NCBI RefSeq assembly: GCF_015864575.1
Contig: NZ_JADYWW010000002.1
Span: forward strand, 496,001-560,000
Reading direction: 5' to 3'
Source of the DNA: Salinibacterium sp. SWN248
Lineage (GTDB): Bacteria > Actinomycetota > Actinomycetes > Actinomycetales > Microbacteriaceae
Length of the DNA: 64,000 nucleotides
Shown here: positions 1 to 9,203 of the stretch, piece by piece
How the letters are laid out: every line of letters starts with the position of its first letter
Numbering within the stretch: position 1 is the first letter of the stretch
Position numbers and translations under genes: made by a program
Notes under the pieces: model-generated
What the model was told of the DNA's origin: nothing
The model's database searches: none
Seen by the model: the letters and a program-made list of their open reading frames with translations, nothing else

Positions 1-1755
1 GCAATCGTTGGTGCCGAAGTGTAGGTGAAGTCGCCCGCAGCAGCATTGATGATCGGATGCACGACGACAACAGCCGCGTCACCCGCCGCATGGGCTGGAC
101 TCGTGACCGTGATTTTGGTGTCACTGACGACAGTGAACGACGTTCCGGCATCCCCGTCGAACGTCACGCCCGTCGCCCCGGTGAAACCAGAGCCTGTGAT
201 GGTGACTTCAGTGCCGCCAGCCAAAGGACCCGAGGTAGGAGTGAGGTCGCTGACGCTGGGGTTAGCGAGGTAGGTGAAGTCTCCCGCCGCGGCGTTTCCA
301 CCCGCGTGCTCCACTACGACAGCAACCGCGCCGGCTGCGTGTGCCGGGCTCGTCACCGTAATCTCGGTATCGCTCACGAACGTGAACGACGTTCCAGCAT
401 CCCCGTCAAAGGTCACACCGGTTGCTCCGGTGAATCCGGAACCAGTGATCGTCACGGCTGTGCCGCCTGCGATTGGTCCCAGGTCAGGGCTCATTGCAGA
501 GACCGTCGGTGCGGCAACGTAGGTGAAGTCGCCTGCGTTGGCGTCGCCGGCAGGGTGCTCGACCACGACCGCGGCAGCACCCACCGTGCCCGCGGGTGTC
601 GTCACAGTGATCTCGGTATCGCTGACGACGGTGAACGACGTTCCGTCATCGCCATCGAACGTCACGCCGGTTGCTCCGGTAAAGCCAGTGCCCGTGATCG
701 TGACTTCCGTGCCACCAGCGAGCGGGCCCTCATCGGGAGCGATCGAGGACACTGTCGGTGCGGCTTGATAGCTGAAAGTGCCCGGCGACGAATCGGATGG
801 CGTGTTCTGCACGATCACGTCAACAACGCCAATAACGTGTGCCGGGGTGGACACAGTGATTTCGGTGTCGCTCACGACCGTGAACGACGTTCCGGCATCC
901 CCATCGAAGGTGACGCCTGTCGCTCCGGTGAAACCGGTGCCCGCGATCGTCACGACAGTGCCGCCCGCGACCGGACCGATGTTCGGTGACAGCGACGAGA
1001 TAATGGGAGCAGCGGTGTACGTGAAGTCACCCGCGGCAGCGTCTCCAATCGGATGCTGCACGACCACCTCAATGGTTTCCTCGACATGCGCGGGGCTCGA
1101 GACGGTGATCTCGGTGTCGCTCACTACAGTGAACGACGTTCCGGCATCCCCATCGAAGGTGACCCCCGTGGAGCCGGTGAAACCGGTACCCGTGATCGTC
1201 ACTTCAGTGCCGCCCGCGAGCGGACCTTCGGTCGGTGTCATACCGGAAACCGTTGGCGCTCCGCGGTACGTGAACGTGGCGGGAGCTGAATTACCGGTTG
1301 CGCGTTCAATAATCAGGTCGACAGCGCCCAGGGCGTGTGCCGGGCTCGTCACCGTGATCTGAATGTCGCTATCGACGGTGAACGACGTGCCATCGATGCC
1401 ATCAAAAGTGACGCCCGTGGCACCCGTAAATTCAGAACCGGTGATGGTCACCACAGTGCCGCCAGCGATCGGGCCGAAGTTCGGTGTGAGGGAGGAGATG
1501 AGAGGTACCGGCGTGTAAGTGAACTCGGCAGCATCCGAAGCACCCGCAGGATGTTGGATGATCACATCGACGTCGCCCGCGGCGTGCGCGGGGCTCGTCA
1601 CGGTGATTTCGGTGTCGCTCACGACCGTGAACGTTGTTCCGGCATCCCCATCAAAGGTGACTCCCGTGGAGCCTGTGAAACCGGTACCCGTGATGGTCAC
1701 CGCGGTGCCGCCCGTTGCGGGGCCGCTGGAGGGATCGACGTCGGAAATGACGGGG
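1..1755 (-). repeat. Tandem ~250-bp repeats encoding IPT/TIG domains
   Basis: About seven head-to-tail copies of a 246-249 bp unit lie inside the minus-strand gene; the copy at the window edge is incomplete. The plus strand shows the recurring string gtgaacgacgttccggcatc at roughly 130, 390, 640, 880 and 1130, with few differences between some copies. Such similarity at DNA level favours copy-number change by recombination. Confidence 0.85.
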
Positions 1756-3287
1756 ATCACACCCGCATGGTTCGGGCCGACGGCGGAGCGTGCGACATCC
1801 AACTCAAGAAGGCTGGCCACCGGACCTTGGGCGAGCAGCCCCACGCGCAGTGCCGTTTCGACAAATTGCTGTTCGGGTGCTGTGCCGATGAGCTCTTGGT
1901 TGTTGATAGTGATCGCGAGCACGGACTCTAGAGCTGTGAAGACCGGCGAAAGCGCATCGATCACGGGCGTAACGACGCCCGACTGTAAACCGGCAATAAA
2001 GATCTGCAGTGCCGACGTGCTGGGGTCGAGAAGATCGGATACGAGAGGTGCAAGCGCCGCACTGACGATCGCGTCCGTTAGCGCAGTGACAGGAATAATG
2101 CCGAGGGCCGTAATGCCGATCGTTGCCGACGAACTTGCGAGTTCAGCGAGGGTGCCAGACACAGTCACTTGGGCGAGAGGAGCTGCGCCCAACCCCAAAT
2201 TCACCTCGATGTCGACTTCTGCGGCCTCGAGTGCCGCTGTGACGGCGTCTTCGACGTTGTCGGCGAATTGCCCGACCAAAGTTGTTATGGATGCGGTAAT
2301 CGCGGTGAGCTCTGCGGAGGTCAATACCGATGTGTTTGCCGGCTGCCCAGAAAGCGAACCACCCTTCAGCTCGGCAAGATCGACAGTGATCTCTCCCGTG
2401 CCGAAGTCGATCGTTACAGCGTCGGAGGTCATCGGAGTGTAGAGCGGCGCGATCGCGCCGGGAAGATCCAGCGTGACACTCGCCGACGTTCCCGTCGTCG
2501 AAACGAGACCAAGTCCGCCGAGCGCGCTCAAAGCGACAGTAGATATTGTGCCCACAAGAGAACCGCCGGAGCCCGCAATTGTATCCACGGCCCCGGAAAG
2601 AGTTCCTGCCAGCCCGTCAACTGTCGAGCTCACTCCGGCAACGGTGTCGCTCGTAAGTTTGAGTTCAGCGCCAACGATTTCGTAGGTGCCTGTGGCAGCG
2701 GCAGGGGCAGCCGCTTCTGCGCGCGAACTCGTTGCTCCCAGTTCAAGCGACAGCGCCGTGAGTTCACTCGCCAGCCCTGAGTCAAGAACGTCAGCAAGAT
2801 CAAGAGCGAGCGGCGAGGGACGATCGCTCACATCGAAGAGCGCTACGCCGACATCGCCATCAACATCGACGAGTCCCGTGGCAGCAATCGAGCTGCCGTC
2901 GTCGGCTGCTTGCGAGAACGCGCTCAACACACCCGCATCGGCGAGCGCGATCGGCACACCGATTCCACCCACGGTGGCAGTGACCGCCGCGAGCACGCCG
3001 ACTCCGGAGGTGTCCGTCTGTAGAGCTTGGGTTCCGTCGTTGCTCGCGGCTGATGCGCCGAGAAGAGCCAATTCGCCGGCGAGCAGTCCCGAGAGCACGC
3101 TCCCCGAAAGGTAGGCAGACTCCGCGGTGGAGGCATCGCCCGCGACCGCGTGCGCCGGAGCGCCAGTAGAGAAGACAGAGAGCGTGACAAGCCCCGCAGC
3201 GGCGAACGTAGCTACGCTCGCGCGAATGGTGCGCGCCTGACCGCTCGTACGCTTGTTTGTACTAAAAATTGGTTCCCTGAAAACCAC
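1..3287 (-). CDS. Choice-of-anchor G-like secreted protein with IPT/TIG repeats (3' end outside window)
   Basis: Reading the minus strand from a GTG at 3287 gives one open frame that never stops inside the window. A GGGGGG Shine-Dalgarno-like run lies just upstream of the GTG. The N-terminus is a Sec signal peptide (basic start, hydrophobic stretch, then STGAPAHA-VAG). The next ~480 residues resemble the choice-of-anchor G protein at 38 kb: small, Gly/Ala/Ser/Thr/Asp/Leu-rich, with repeated LxxLxxxLxx segments. About seven IPT/TIG immunoglobulin-like units of ~83 residues follow, each with GGTxVTITGTGFTG and GVTFDGDAGTSFTV cores. IPT repeats usually make extended stalks on surface proteins, so this is probably a long adhesin or wall-associated protein. 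Its C-terminal anchor cannot be seen. Family assignment is by recognition and by likeness to the 38 kb gene. Confidence 0.82.
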   Translation of the reverse strand, partial: MVFREPIFSTNKRTSGQARTIRASVATFAAAGLVTLSVFSTGAPAHAVAGDASTAESAYLSGSVLSGLLAGELALLGASAASNDGTQALQTDTSGVGVLAAVTATVGGIGVPIALADAGVLSAFSQAADDGSSIAATGLVDVDGDVGVALFDVSDRPSPLALDLADVLDSGLASELTALSLELGATSSRAEAAAPAAATGTYEIVGAELKLTSDTVAGVSSTVDGLAGTLSGAVDTIAGSGGSLVGTISTVALSALGGLGLVSTTGTSASVTLDLPGAIAPLYTPMTSDAVTIDFGTGEITVDLAELKGGSLSGQPANTSVLTSAELTAITASITTLVGQFADNVEDAVTAALEAAEVDIEVNLGLGAAPLAQVTVSGTLAELASSSATIGITALGIIPVTALTDAIVSAALAPLVSDLLDPSTSALQIFIAGLQSGVVTPVIDALSPVFTALESVLAITINNQELIGTAPEQQFVETALRVGLLAQGPVASLLELDVARSAVGPNHAGVIPVISDVDPSSGPATGGTAVTITGTGFTGSTGVTFDGDAGTTFTVVSDTEITVTSPAHAAGDVDVIIQHPAGASDAAEFTYTPVPLISSLTPNFGPIAGGTVVTITGSEFTGATGVTFDGIDGTSFTVDSDIQITVTSPAHALGAVDLIIERATGNSAPATFTYRGAPTVSGMTPTEGPLAGGTEVTITGTGFTGSTGVTFDGDAGTSFTVVSDTEITVSSPAHVEETIEVVVQHPIGDAAAGDFTYTAAPIISSLSPNIGPVAGGTVVTIAGTGFTGATGVTFDGDAGTSFTVVSDTEITVSTPAHVIGVVDVIVQNTPSDSSPGTFSYQAAPTVSSIAPDEGPLAGGTEVTITGTGFTGATGVTFDGDDGTSFTVVSDTEITVTTPAGTVGAAAVVVEHPAGDANAGDFTYVAAPTVSAMSPDLGPIAGGTAVTITGSGFTGATGVTFDGDAGTSFTFVSDTEITVTSPAHAAGAVAVVVEHAGGNAAAGDFTYLANPSVSDLTPTSGPLAGGTEVTITGSGFTGATGVTFDGDAGTSFTVVSDTKITVTSPAHAAGDAAVVVVHPIINAAAGDFTYTSAPTI

Positions 3288-3408
3288 AATGCCCCCCAGA
3301 TCGCGAGACCGGTGCACCGCGTGCACACAGTCTCAACTCGAATAGTGGTGAGCTACTCGCAGGGTGGTTGGCCCAACGTTGAGACCGCCCGAATTCGGTC
3401 TCGAAACC

Positions 3409-3438
3409 ATAATAAAAGCTCACAGCTGGGCAATACAA
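3409..3438 (-). promoter_or_regulatory. Probable promoter of the IPT-repeat surface protein
   Basis: On the minus strand a TTGTAT -35 (3433-3438) is followed after 18 bp by a TATTAT -10 (3409-3414). The mRNA would begin near 3402, giving a ~115-nt leader to the GTG at 3287. A 7-bp hairpin (gagaccg 3381-3387 with cggtctc 3396-3402) lies at the start of that leader. Confidence 0.5.
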
Positions 3439-3466
3439 GAGTCCACAATGGGGGACAAGAAAATTG

Positions 3467-3503
3467 GTCTATCGGGTTACAGCTTCAACCGATTCCCGTG
3501 CTA
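3467..3503. repeat. Direct repeat, displaced copy of the ackA 3' end
   Basis: This 37-bp stretch matches 5645-5681 with one mismatch. Read on the minus strand it encodes ELRLARESVEAVTR-stop, against ELQIARESVEAVAR-stop at the end of ackA. The copy lies just beyond the stop codon of the acyltransferase, so the acyltransferase gene is bracketed by two ackA tails. It is not a functional gene. Confidence 0.8.
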
Positions 3504-3531
3504 GACGCAGTTCCACATCGGCAATGGTCAG

Positions 3532-5580
3532 CTACCCGACGAGCTCCACAAGCATCTTTCGAAGCTCTGGGACCTGGGTCATCGTCCAAGATCGCGTCAA
3601 GTGGTTGTAGTCCCGGTAAACCGGTATGTCACCATCCATGACCTTGCAGTATTCGTCACACAGAACGTCGTTAGTGGTGAAGAATGCATCAATTTCATGC
3701 CCAGCCATAGCTTCTCTCGCGACCTCTTGCAGCACGGCGGTCGCGTCTAATGCCTCATCCCGAGGTGAAGCGCAGCTCTCCGCAGTGGCTCCGGGCTCGA
3801 CCAGACACGTACTGGGGTCGTAATCAACGCGAGGGTTGTCCTGAATGATGCCGACGCGAGGACTCCACTGTTTGAACAGCGTCAAGGTCTCGTCGTAGGA
3901 CGATCGCCACAGGTCGAGTTGCGCAGGGAGATCCAGTTCCCCGCCATCTGGCTCAACGATCCTGCCGTCATAAGCCTCCGCTTGAGAAATCAAGACCGCA
4001 TCCGGCTCAATTTCTTGGATGATGGCTCGGGTCTCCTCGACAAACGACGGGCATCCTTCCGTGAACGTCCCCCGTGTGCTCACAGTGTCAGCTCCAATTG
4101 CCGCGCACGCGGTAAGCCAGCGAACCACCAGACGAATGTCTTCTTGCTTTGCCGCCTCCGCCAGAGCATCCTTCCACTGACCGGCATGTGAGTCACCGAC
4201 CAGAACTACCGTGACGGGGCTATCAACCGCACCCATTTCGCACAGCGCGATGTCAAGAACCATCGTGGTCTCACGATCGCACTCGGGAGCTGGCCTATCG
4301 AGGCGCACATCTTGAAATACCGCGTACCGCTCCCCTGCATTGTTTCCCTGCACGATGGCACCGCCGACCGCTAACAGCCCGACAAGGGTGGCAGCACCGG
4401 CAGCGATAAACGTGCGCCGCAGCGATTGCGTTAGCGCGGGATTAAATCGAATCGGGTTCTCCACGAGGTAATACGTGAGGACTGCAGCACCCAAAGACGC
4501 GAGCGCAGCTGTGCCAAGGACCCATGAAGTTTGCGTCTCAAACGCCACTCCCGCCAAGACAATGAAGGGCCAGTGCCAGAGGTACCAGGAGTAGGACAAC
4601 TTACCGACCCACTGCATCGGCGCTATCGCCAAGAGGCGAGCAGGCCAGACTTGAGTCTCGCCCTCGCGCGTGCGACCGCCAAGAATGATCAGGATGGTTG
4701 CCAGGACAGGCAGCAGCGCGGCGAAACCGGGGAATGGTGCCGCTTCCGTCAGCAGGAAGACAGTGCCAAGAAGCACGACTCCACCGACCACGATCATCGT
4801 CGCGCGAAGCGCCGGTGCTCCCAAGAATTTGGTCGACAGCATTGCGACTAAACCTGCCGCTGCGAATTCCCACGCTCGGGTGGGAAGCAGATAGAACGCT
4901 GCCGCCGGGGCGGTCTGGGTCCAGTAGAGCGAGAGAGCGAACGACAGCACGATCGTTACCGAGAACGCAACGAGGAGGATGCGCTGAATCGACACCCCAC
5001 GACGGCGCGCAAAGGCGGCCGCGGCAATGATGAGGAGCGGCCACAGCACGTAGAACTGTTCTTCAACACCGAGCGACCACATGTGGAGGTACGGGCTCGG
5101 ATCGCCGAGATCGACCGCAAAATAGTCAGTCGCTTGCTGCGCGAAAACAAAGTTGGAGATGTAGAGCAGGGCCGATCCGGCATCCCGCCCCAGTGTCGAC
5201 CACTGCAGCGGAGAAAGTATCCACAGAGCAAGCGGTAGCGTCACGAGAATCATCAGCACCGATGCGGGCAGGAGCCGTCGCACTCGTTTCGCCCAGAACT
5301 GCGCAACGTTCACGCGGCTCGTTGCGGTGACCTCGCGCACGAGGTTCGTGGTGATCAAGAACCCCGAAATGACGAAGAAGACATCGACGCCGATGAAGCC
5401 GCCGCTGAATCCGGGGAAACCAGCATGGAAAGCGACAACGGGGCCGATGGCAAGGACCCTGAGCCCGTTAATGTCTCCGCGAAACCAATGAGCTGGCCGC
5501 GCAGCGGAACTGCTGCTCCGAACTTGTGACACGTCTCCCCTGCCTTGCCCGGCCTGCCCGAACCGTCGGCAGACTATCAC
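3532..5580 (-). CDS. Acyltransferase-3 family O-acyltransferase with C-terminal SGNH domain (OafB-like)
   Basis: A two-part membrane enzyme of ~680 residues. The N-terminal ~400 residues have about ten membrane spans and the acyltransferase-3 signature (FRGDINGLRVLAI, VVAFHAG, FIGVDVFFVISGFLI). The C-terminal ~250 residues form a soluble SGNH esterase-like domain with VVLVGDSHAGQW as block I and a late DYNHLT block. Such proteins O-acylate wall or surface polysaccharides, with the SGNH domain outside the membrane. The 5580 GTG has a poor ribosome site. An internal GTG near 5529, preceded by AGGGGAG, is an alternative start. The gene stands alone between pta-ackA and the surface protein and is bracketed by duplicated ackA ends, which suggests that it was inserted. 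Confidence 0.88.
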   Translation of the reverse strand: MIVCRRFGQAGQGRGDVSQVRSSSSAARPAHWFRGDINGLRVLAIGPVVAFHAGFPGFSGGFIGVDVFFVISGFLITTNLVREVTATSRVNVAQFWAKRVRRLLPASVLMILVTLPLALWILSPLQWSTLGRDAGSALLYISNFVFAQQATDYFAVDLGDPSPYLHMWSLGVEEQFYVLWPLLIIAAAAFARRRGVSIQRILLVAFSVTIVLSFALSLYWTQTAPAAAFYLLPTRAWEFAAAGLVAMLSTKFLGAPALRATMIVVGGVVLLGTVFLLTEAAPFPGFAALLPVLATILIILGGRTREGETQVWPARLLAIAPMQWVGKLSYSWYLWHWPFIVLAGVAFETQTSWVLGTAALASLGAAVLTYYLVENPIRFNPALTQSLRRTFIAAGAATLVGLLAVGGAIVQGNNAGERYAVFQDVRLDRPAPECDRETTMVLDIALCEMGAVDSPVTVVLVGDSHAGQWKDALAEAAKQEDIRLVVRWLTACAAIGADTVSTRGTFTEGCPSFVEETRAIIQEIEPDAVLISQAEAYDGRIVEPDGGELDLPAQLDLWRSSYDETLTLFKQWSPRVGIIQDNPRVDYDPSTCLVEPGATAESCASPRDEALDATAVLQEVAREAMAGHEIDAFFTTNDVLCDEYCKVMDGDIPVYRDYNHLTRSWTMTQVPELRKMLVELVG

Positions 5581-5644
5581 TCCGCTGGGCGAAGAGTTGT
5601 CTAATCCTCGCAGCGCCGCCGCGGAAGTACCCGCACGGCTCGTC

Positions 5645-5681
5645 GTCTATCGGGCTACAGCTTCAACCGATTCCCGTGCTA
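5645..5681. repeat. Direct repeat at the 3' end of ackA
   Basis: Resident copy of the 37-bp repeat also found at 3467-3503. It covers the last codons and stop of ackA. The distance between copies is 2178 bp and holds only the acyltransferase gene. Confidence 0.8.
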
Positions 5682-6768
5682 TCTGCAGTTCTTCGTTCGT
5701 TGGAATGACGAGAACCTTCACGCTCGAATCGGATGCCGAGATGACGCGCTCGCCACGATTGGCTGCGGCGTTAGCCGCGACATCCATCTCGATCCCAAAC
5801 GATTCGAGACCCTCGACCGTCGCGAGGCGCGTGTTGGCGTTGTTCTCGCCGACGCCCGCGGTGAACACGACGGCGTCCGCTCCGCCAAGGGCCACGAGGT
5901 ACGCCCCCAAGTAGTGACGCAACCGGTGGTAGTAAACACCGAGCGCTGCCTGCGCCTGCTCATCGCCAGCATCCGCCTTCGATTGCACATCGCGCATGTC
6001 TCCGGTGCCGGTCATGCCGAGCAATCCACTCTCACGGTTGAGCAAGTGGTCTAAGCCGGGGAGGTCCATTCCGGCCCGGCCGAGATGAAAAAGTGCCCCA
6101 GGATCGATGTTGCCCGAGCGGGTGCCCATCACGAGCCCCTCGAGCGGAGTCATGCCCATTGAGGTGTCGACGCTGCGACCACCATCGATCGCGCACACGG
6201 ATGCTCCATTGCCCAGGTGAAACACGATCAGTTTGAGATCGGCGAGATCTTTGCCCAGCACCGCAGCGGTCCGCTCCGAAACGTATCGATACGAGGTGCC
6301 ATGAAAACCGTAGCGACGGATGCCGTGCACTCGAGCCAGTTCCGTGTCAATCGCGTAGGTGTACGCGTGGGGTGGCAGCGTGCCATGGAATGCGGTGTCG
6401 AAAATCGCCACATGAGGCACGGTCGAGAACGTCGCTCGCGCTGCGCGAATGCCCTTCAGATTGGCGGGGTTGTGCAACGGCGCCAGCACTGAAATCTCTT
6501 CAAGGCGGTCCTCGACCTCATCGGTGATCACGGTCGCCTGCGTGAACTCGGCTCCCCCGTGAACAACGCGGTGGCCAACGACGGCCGGATGCTCGTCCCC
6601 GAGCTCCGCAAGGATCTGCCGCATCCCGTCGTCGTGGTCCGCTGCGCCTCCGCCGGGTTCCCCGATGCGTTCCACGATGCCGCCGCTATAGACGGAACCG
6701 GACTCGGCATCGAGCAGTTCCCACTTGATCGACGATGAACCGGAGTTCACCACGAAGACGGTTGTCAT
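5647..6768 (-). CDS. ackA: Acetate kinase
   Basis: Makes acetate and ATP from acetyl phosphate (reversible) in the cytoplasm. The ASKHA-fold blocks are all present: N-terminal VFVVNSGSSSIKWEL, GHRVVHGG, FDTAFHGTLP, IVFHLGNGASVCAI, GTRSGNIDPG and FTAGVGENN near the C-terminus. At 373 aa it is slightly shorter than the ~400 aa usual for the family, with no missing block. The ATG starts 2 bp after the pta stop, so the two are surely co-transcribed. Its last codons are duplicated beyond the downstream acyltransferase gene. Confidence 0.97.
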   Translation of the reverse strand: MTTVFVVNSGSSSIKWELLDAESGSVYSGGIVERIGEPGGGAADHDDGMRQILAELGDEHPAVVGHRVVHGGAEFTQATVITDEVEDRLEEISVLAPLHNPANLKGIRAARATFSTVPHVAIFDTAFHGTLPPHAYTYAIDTELARVHGIRRYGFHGTSYRYVSERTAAVLGKDLADLKLIVFHLGNGASVCAIDGGRSVDTSMGMTPLEGLVMGTRSGNIDPGALFHLGRAGMDLPGLDHLLNRESGLLGMTGTGDMRDVQSKADAGDEQAQAALGVYYHRLRHYLGAYLVALGGADAVVFTAGVGENNANTRLATVEGLESFGIEMDVAANAAANRGERVISASDSSVKVLVIPTNEELQIARESVEAVAR

Positions 6769-6770
6769 TC

Positions 6771-8909
6771 TTACTCCTTGGCAGCGGCATCATCGGCGAT
6801 GCCCTGTAGCGCGGCAGCCTCGGCGGCGACCGATTGAGCCTGAATTGCAGTGATCGCGACGGTGTTCACAATGTCTTGCACGAGCGCCCCACGCGAGAGA
6901 TCGTTGATCGGTTTGCGGAGGCCTTGAAGGACAGGCCCGATGGCCACTGCTCCGGCGCTGCGCTGCACGGCTTTGTAGGTGTTGTTGCCCGTATTCAGAT
7001 CGGGGAATATGAACACGGTCGCGCGGCCGGCAACTTCTGAGTCGGGCATTTTAGATTTGCCGACGGCGGCATCCACGGCAGCGTCGTATTGAATAGGGCC
7101 GTCGACGGCAAGATCCGGGCGTCGTTCGACCACGAGCGCGGTAGCGGCCCGAACCTTGTCGACGTCAGCACCGCTGCCTGAGGAGCCGGTGGAGTACGAC
7201 AGCATGGCAATGCGCTGCTCGATGCCGAATTGGGCGGCAGTCGCGGCAGAAGAGATAGCGATGTCAGCGAGTTGAGCGGAATCCGGGTCGGGGTTCACAG
7301 CGCAGTCACCATAGACAAGGACGCGGTCTTCAAGACACATCAAGAACACACTCGACACGATCGACACATCGGGCTTGGTTTTGATGATTTCAAAACTCGG
7401 GCGGATGGTGTGAGCCGTGGTGTGCGCGGCGCCCGAGACCATGCCGTCGGCCAGCCCCAAGTGCACCATCATGGTGCCGAAATACGAGACGTCGGTCACG
7501 GTGTCGCGCGCGACCTCCATCGTCATTCCCTTGTGGGCGCGCAGCTTCACATACTCCGTCGCGAATCGGGTGCGCAGTTCTTCATCAAAGGGGCTCAGGA
7601 TGCTCGCGGCCGAGATATCGAGACCGAGTTCAGCGGCGCGGCCACGCACTTCACCCTCGTCACCCAGGATCGTGAGCGTGGCAACGCCACGGCGCAACAG
7701 CGTGCTCGACGCGCGCAAAATGCGGTCATCACTGCCCTCCGGCAACACAATGTGCTGCGGGATGCTGCGAGCGCGATCGAGCAGACCGTACTCGAACATG
7801 AGCGGCGTGACGACGGTGGGCGGATGCAGGTCGAGTCGACGCAGCAGCTCTGCGGCATCCACGTGCTGTTCAAACAGGGCAAGCGCCGTGTCGAACTTGC
7901 GGGGAGACTCGGCAGCCAAGCGACCGCGCGTCTTGGTAATAATGCGCGCGGTGTCATAGGTGCCGAACGACGTGCGAATCACCGGCAACGACACATCGAG
8001 ACCATCCATGAGGCGCTCGATCTGGGGCAGCAGATCAAAGCCACCATTGAGGATGATGCCCGCAAGCGAAGGGAACGTCTCCGACGCGTGCGCCATCAGC
8101 GTCGCCAGCAACACATCCGACCGGTCGCCAGCAACCACCACGACCGAGCCCTCGATAAGACGCAGCAGCACGTTCTCCATCGTCATACCGGCCACGACCA
8201 CGCCGAGCGCTTCACGCTGCAACAGATCATCGTCGCCGCGCAGCAACTCACCATCAACGGCAGTGAGCAGAGAGGCAAGGCTGGGTGCGATAAGGAAGGG
8301 GTCTTCGGGGATAGCCCACACCGGAGTATCGTCGCCGACCGCCGCGCTGACTCCGGCGATGATGTCGGTCATGAAGTCGGGGTCAGATCTGTTGACGATC
8401 ACGCCGACCAACCGCGCGTGGGCGGCATCCAATTCTTGATGCGCTATCGAATACACCTGAGCCATGTCGGCGGGGCTGCGGCTCTCGCCGTCCTCAGACT
8501 GACCACCCAGTACTAGGAGCACCGGAGCACCGAGGTTTGCGGCGACGCGTGCGTTGTAGGACAGCTCTGTCGGGCTGCCGACATCCGTGTAGTCAGAGCC
8601 CACAATCACGACAACGTCGCACTGCGCCTCGACGGCCTTGAACCGCTCGATGATGCGGCTGAGCGCCAGCTCGGGGTCAGCGTGCACGTCGTCATAGCCC
8701 ACGCCGACAGCCTCGTCGTAGCTGAGATTGACTGCTTCGTGACCGAGCAACATCTCTAAGACGTAGTCTCGCTCATCGCTGGTGCGAGCGACGGGCCGAA
8801 ACACACCAAGTCGTTTCGCTTCGCGACTAAGCGTGTCGAGCAGACCGAGGGCGATGGTGGACTTGCCAGCGTGGCCCTCGATGGAGGTGATGTAGATATT
8901 CCGCGTCAC
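6771..8909 (-). CDS. pta: Phosphate acetyltransferase (long form)
   Basis: Converts acetyl-CoA and phosphate into acetyl phosphate, the substrate of the adjacent acetate kinase. At 712 aa it is the long class: an N-terminal P-loop domain like dethiobiotin synthetase (IYITSIEGHAGKSTIALGLL), a middle DRTGG domain (around GVVVAGMTMENVL and the VVVAGDRSDV that follows), and a C-terminal catalytic PTA_PTB domain from about residue 375 (SIPQHIVLPEGSDDRIL, GMVSGAAHTTAHTIRP, VYGDCAVNPDP, SYSTGSSGSG). It is first in the pta-ackA operon. The N-terminal domains usually carry allosteric control. Confidence 0.97.
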   Translation of the reverse strand: MTRNIYITSIEGHAGKSTIALGLLDTLSREAKRLGVFRPVARTSDERDYVLEMLLGHEAVNLSYDEAVGVGYDDVHADPELALSRIIERFKAVEAQCDVVVIVGSDYTDVGSPTELSYNARVAANLGAPVLLVLGGQSEDGESRSPADMAQVYSIAHQELDAAHARLVGVIVNRSDPDFMTDIIAGVSAAVGDDTPVWAIPEDPFLIAPSLASLLTAVDGELLRGDDDLLQREALGVVVAGMTMENVLLRLIEGSVVVVAGDRSDVLLATLMAHASETFPSLAGIILNGGFDLLPQIERLMDGLDVSLPVIRTSFGTYDTARIITKTRGRLAAESPRKFDTALALFEQHVDAAELLRRLDLHPPTVVTPLMFEYGLLDRARSIPQHIVLPEGSDDRILRASSTLLRRGVATLTILGDEGEVRGRAAELGLDISAASILSPFDEELRTRFATEYVKLRAHKGMTMEVARDTVTDVSYFGTMMVHLGLADGMVSGAAHTTAHTIRPSFEIIKTKPDVSIVSSVFLMCLEDRVLVYGDCAVNPDPDSAQLADIAISSAATAAQFGIEQRIAMLSYSTGSSGSGADVDKVRAATALVVERRPDLAVDGPIQYDAAVDAAVGKSKMPDSEVAGRATVFIFPDLNTGNNTYKAVQRSAGAVAIGPVLQGLRKPINDLSRGALVQDIVNTVAITAIQAQSVAAEAAALQGIADDAAAKE

Positions 8910-8967
8910 CTCTCCAGCCTACGCCGGAAGATACGCCCCAGAAGGAGATGCCGGGCGCTTAACAGAA

Positions 8968-9058
8968 AAGACCCCTCGCGCACCCGCCAGAGCCCGGTTA
9001 CCCTTGCTACGTTTCCGTCCTGGGGGAATTGGCCTGGATGGCGCCACGCGAGGAGCCG
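8968..9058 (-). ncRNA. ffs: Signal recognition particle RNA (small SRP / 4.5S RNA)
   Basis: Read on the minus strand this stretch contains the SRP core: CCCAGGACGGAAACGTAGCA, a GGAA tetraloop with its flanking symmetric and asymmetric loops, then AGGGTAACCGGGCTCTGGCG and GGGTGCGCGAGGGGTC. This agrees with my recollection of the Streptomyces-type SRP RNA. The 5' part (GGCTCCTCGCG) pairs with the 3' part (CGCGAGGGGTC). A T-rich run (TTTTCTG) follows, and a TAGACT -10 element (9064-9069) sits one helical turn before the predicted 5' end. The RNA pairs with Ffh to target membrane proteins. Exact ends are estimates. Confidence 0.85.
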
Positions 9059-9203
9059 CCCCCAGTCTACCCAAAATTATTGCCCCTCGCGCGCCGGCGG
9101 CACTCCCCGAATTCACGGCGTTCGGAACGTCGATTACCACTGGGCCGCCCACCCCGTTATGATCACTTGAGGCTGTTTGCGCTAACGCGCGTTCAACCTC
9201 TCA

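Noticed and set aside
57-989. Plus-strand 310-codon frame and its neighbours over the repeat region
   Set aside because: Antisense to IPT repeats. The repetitive His/Arg/Glu product mirrors the DNA repeats; the minus frame has signal peptide and IPT cores.
25-1755. Regular ~250-bp repeats as a possible CRISPR or satellite array
   Set aside because: Unit length is a multiple of three or nearly so, stays in one open frame and encodes an IPT domain; no spacer structure.
7230-8516. Long plus-strand open frame (428 codons) opposite pta
   Set aside because: Antisense shadow of a certain gene. His/Arg/Gln-rich product, no ribosome site, no domain.
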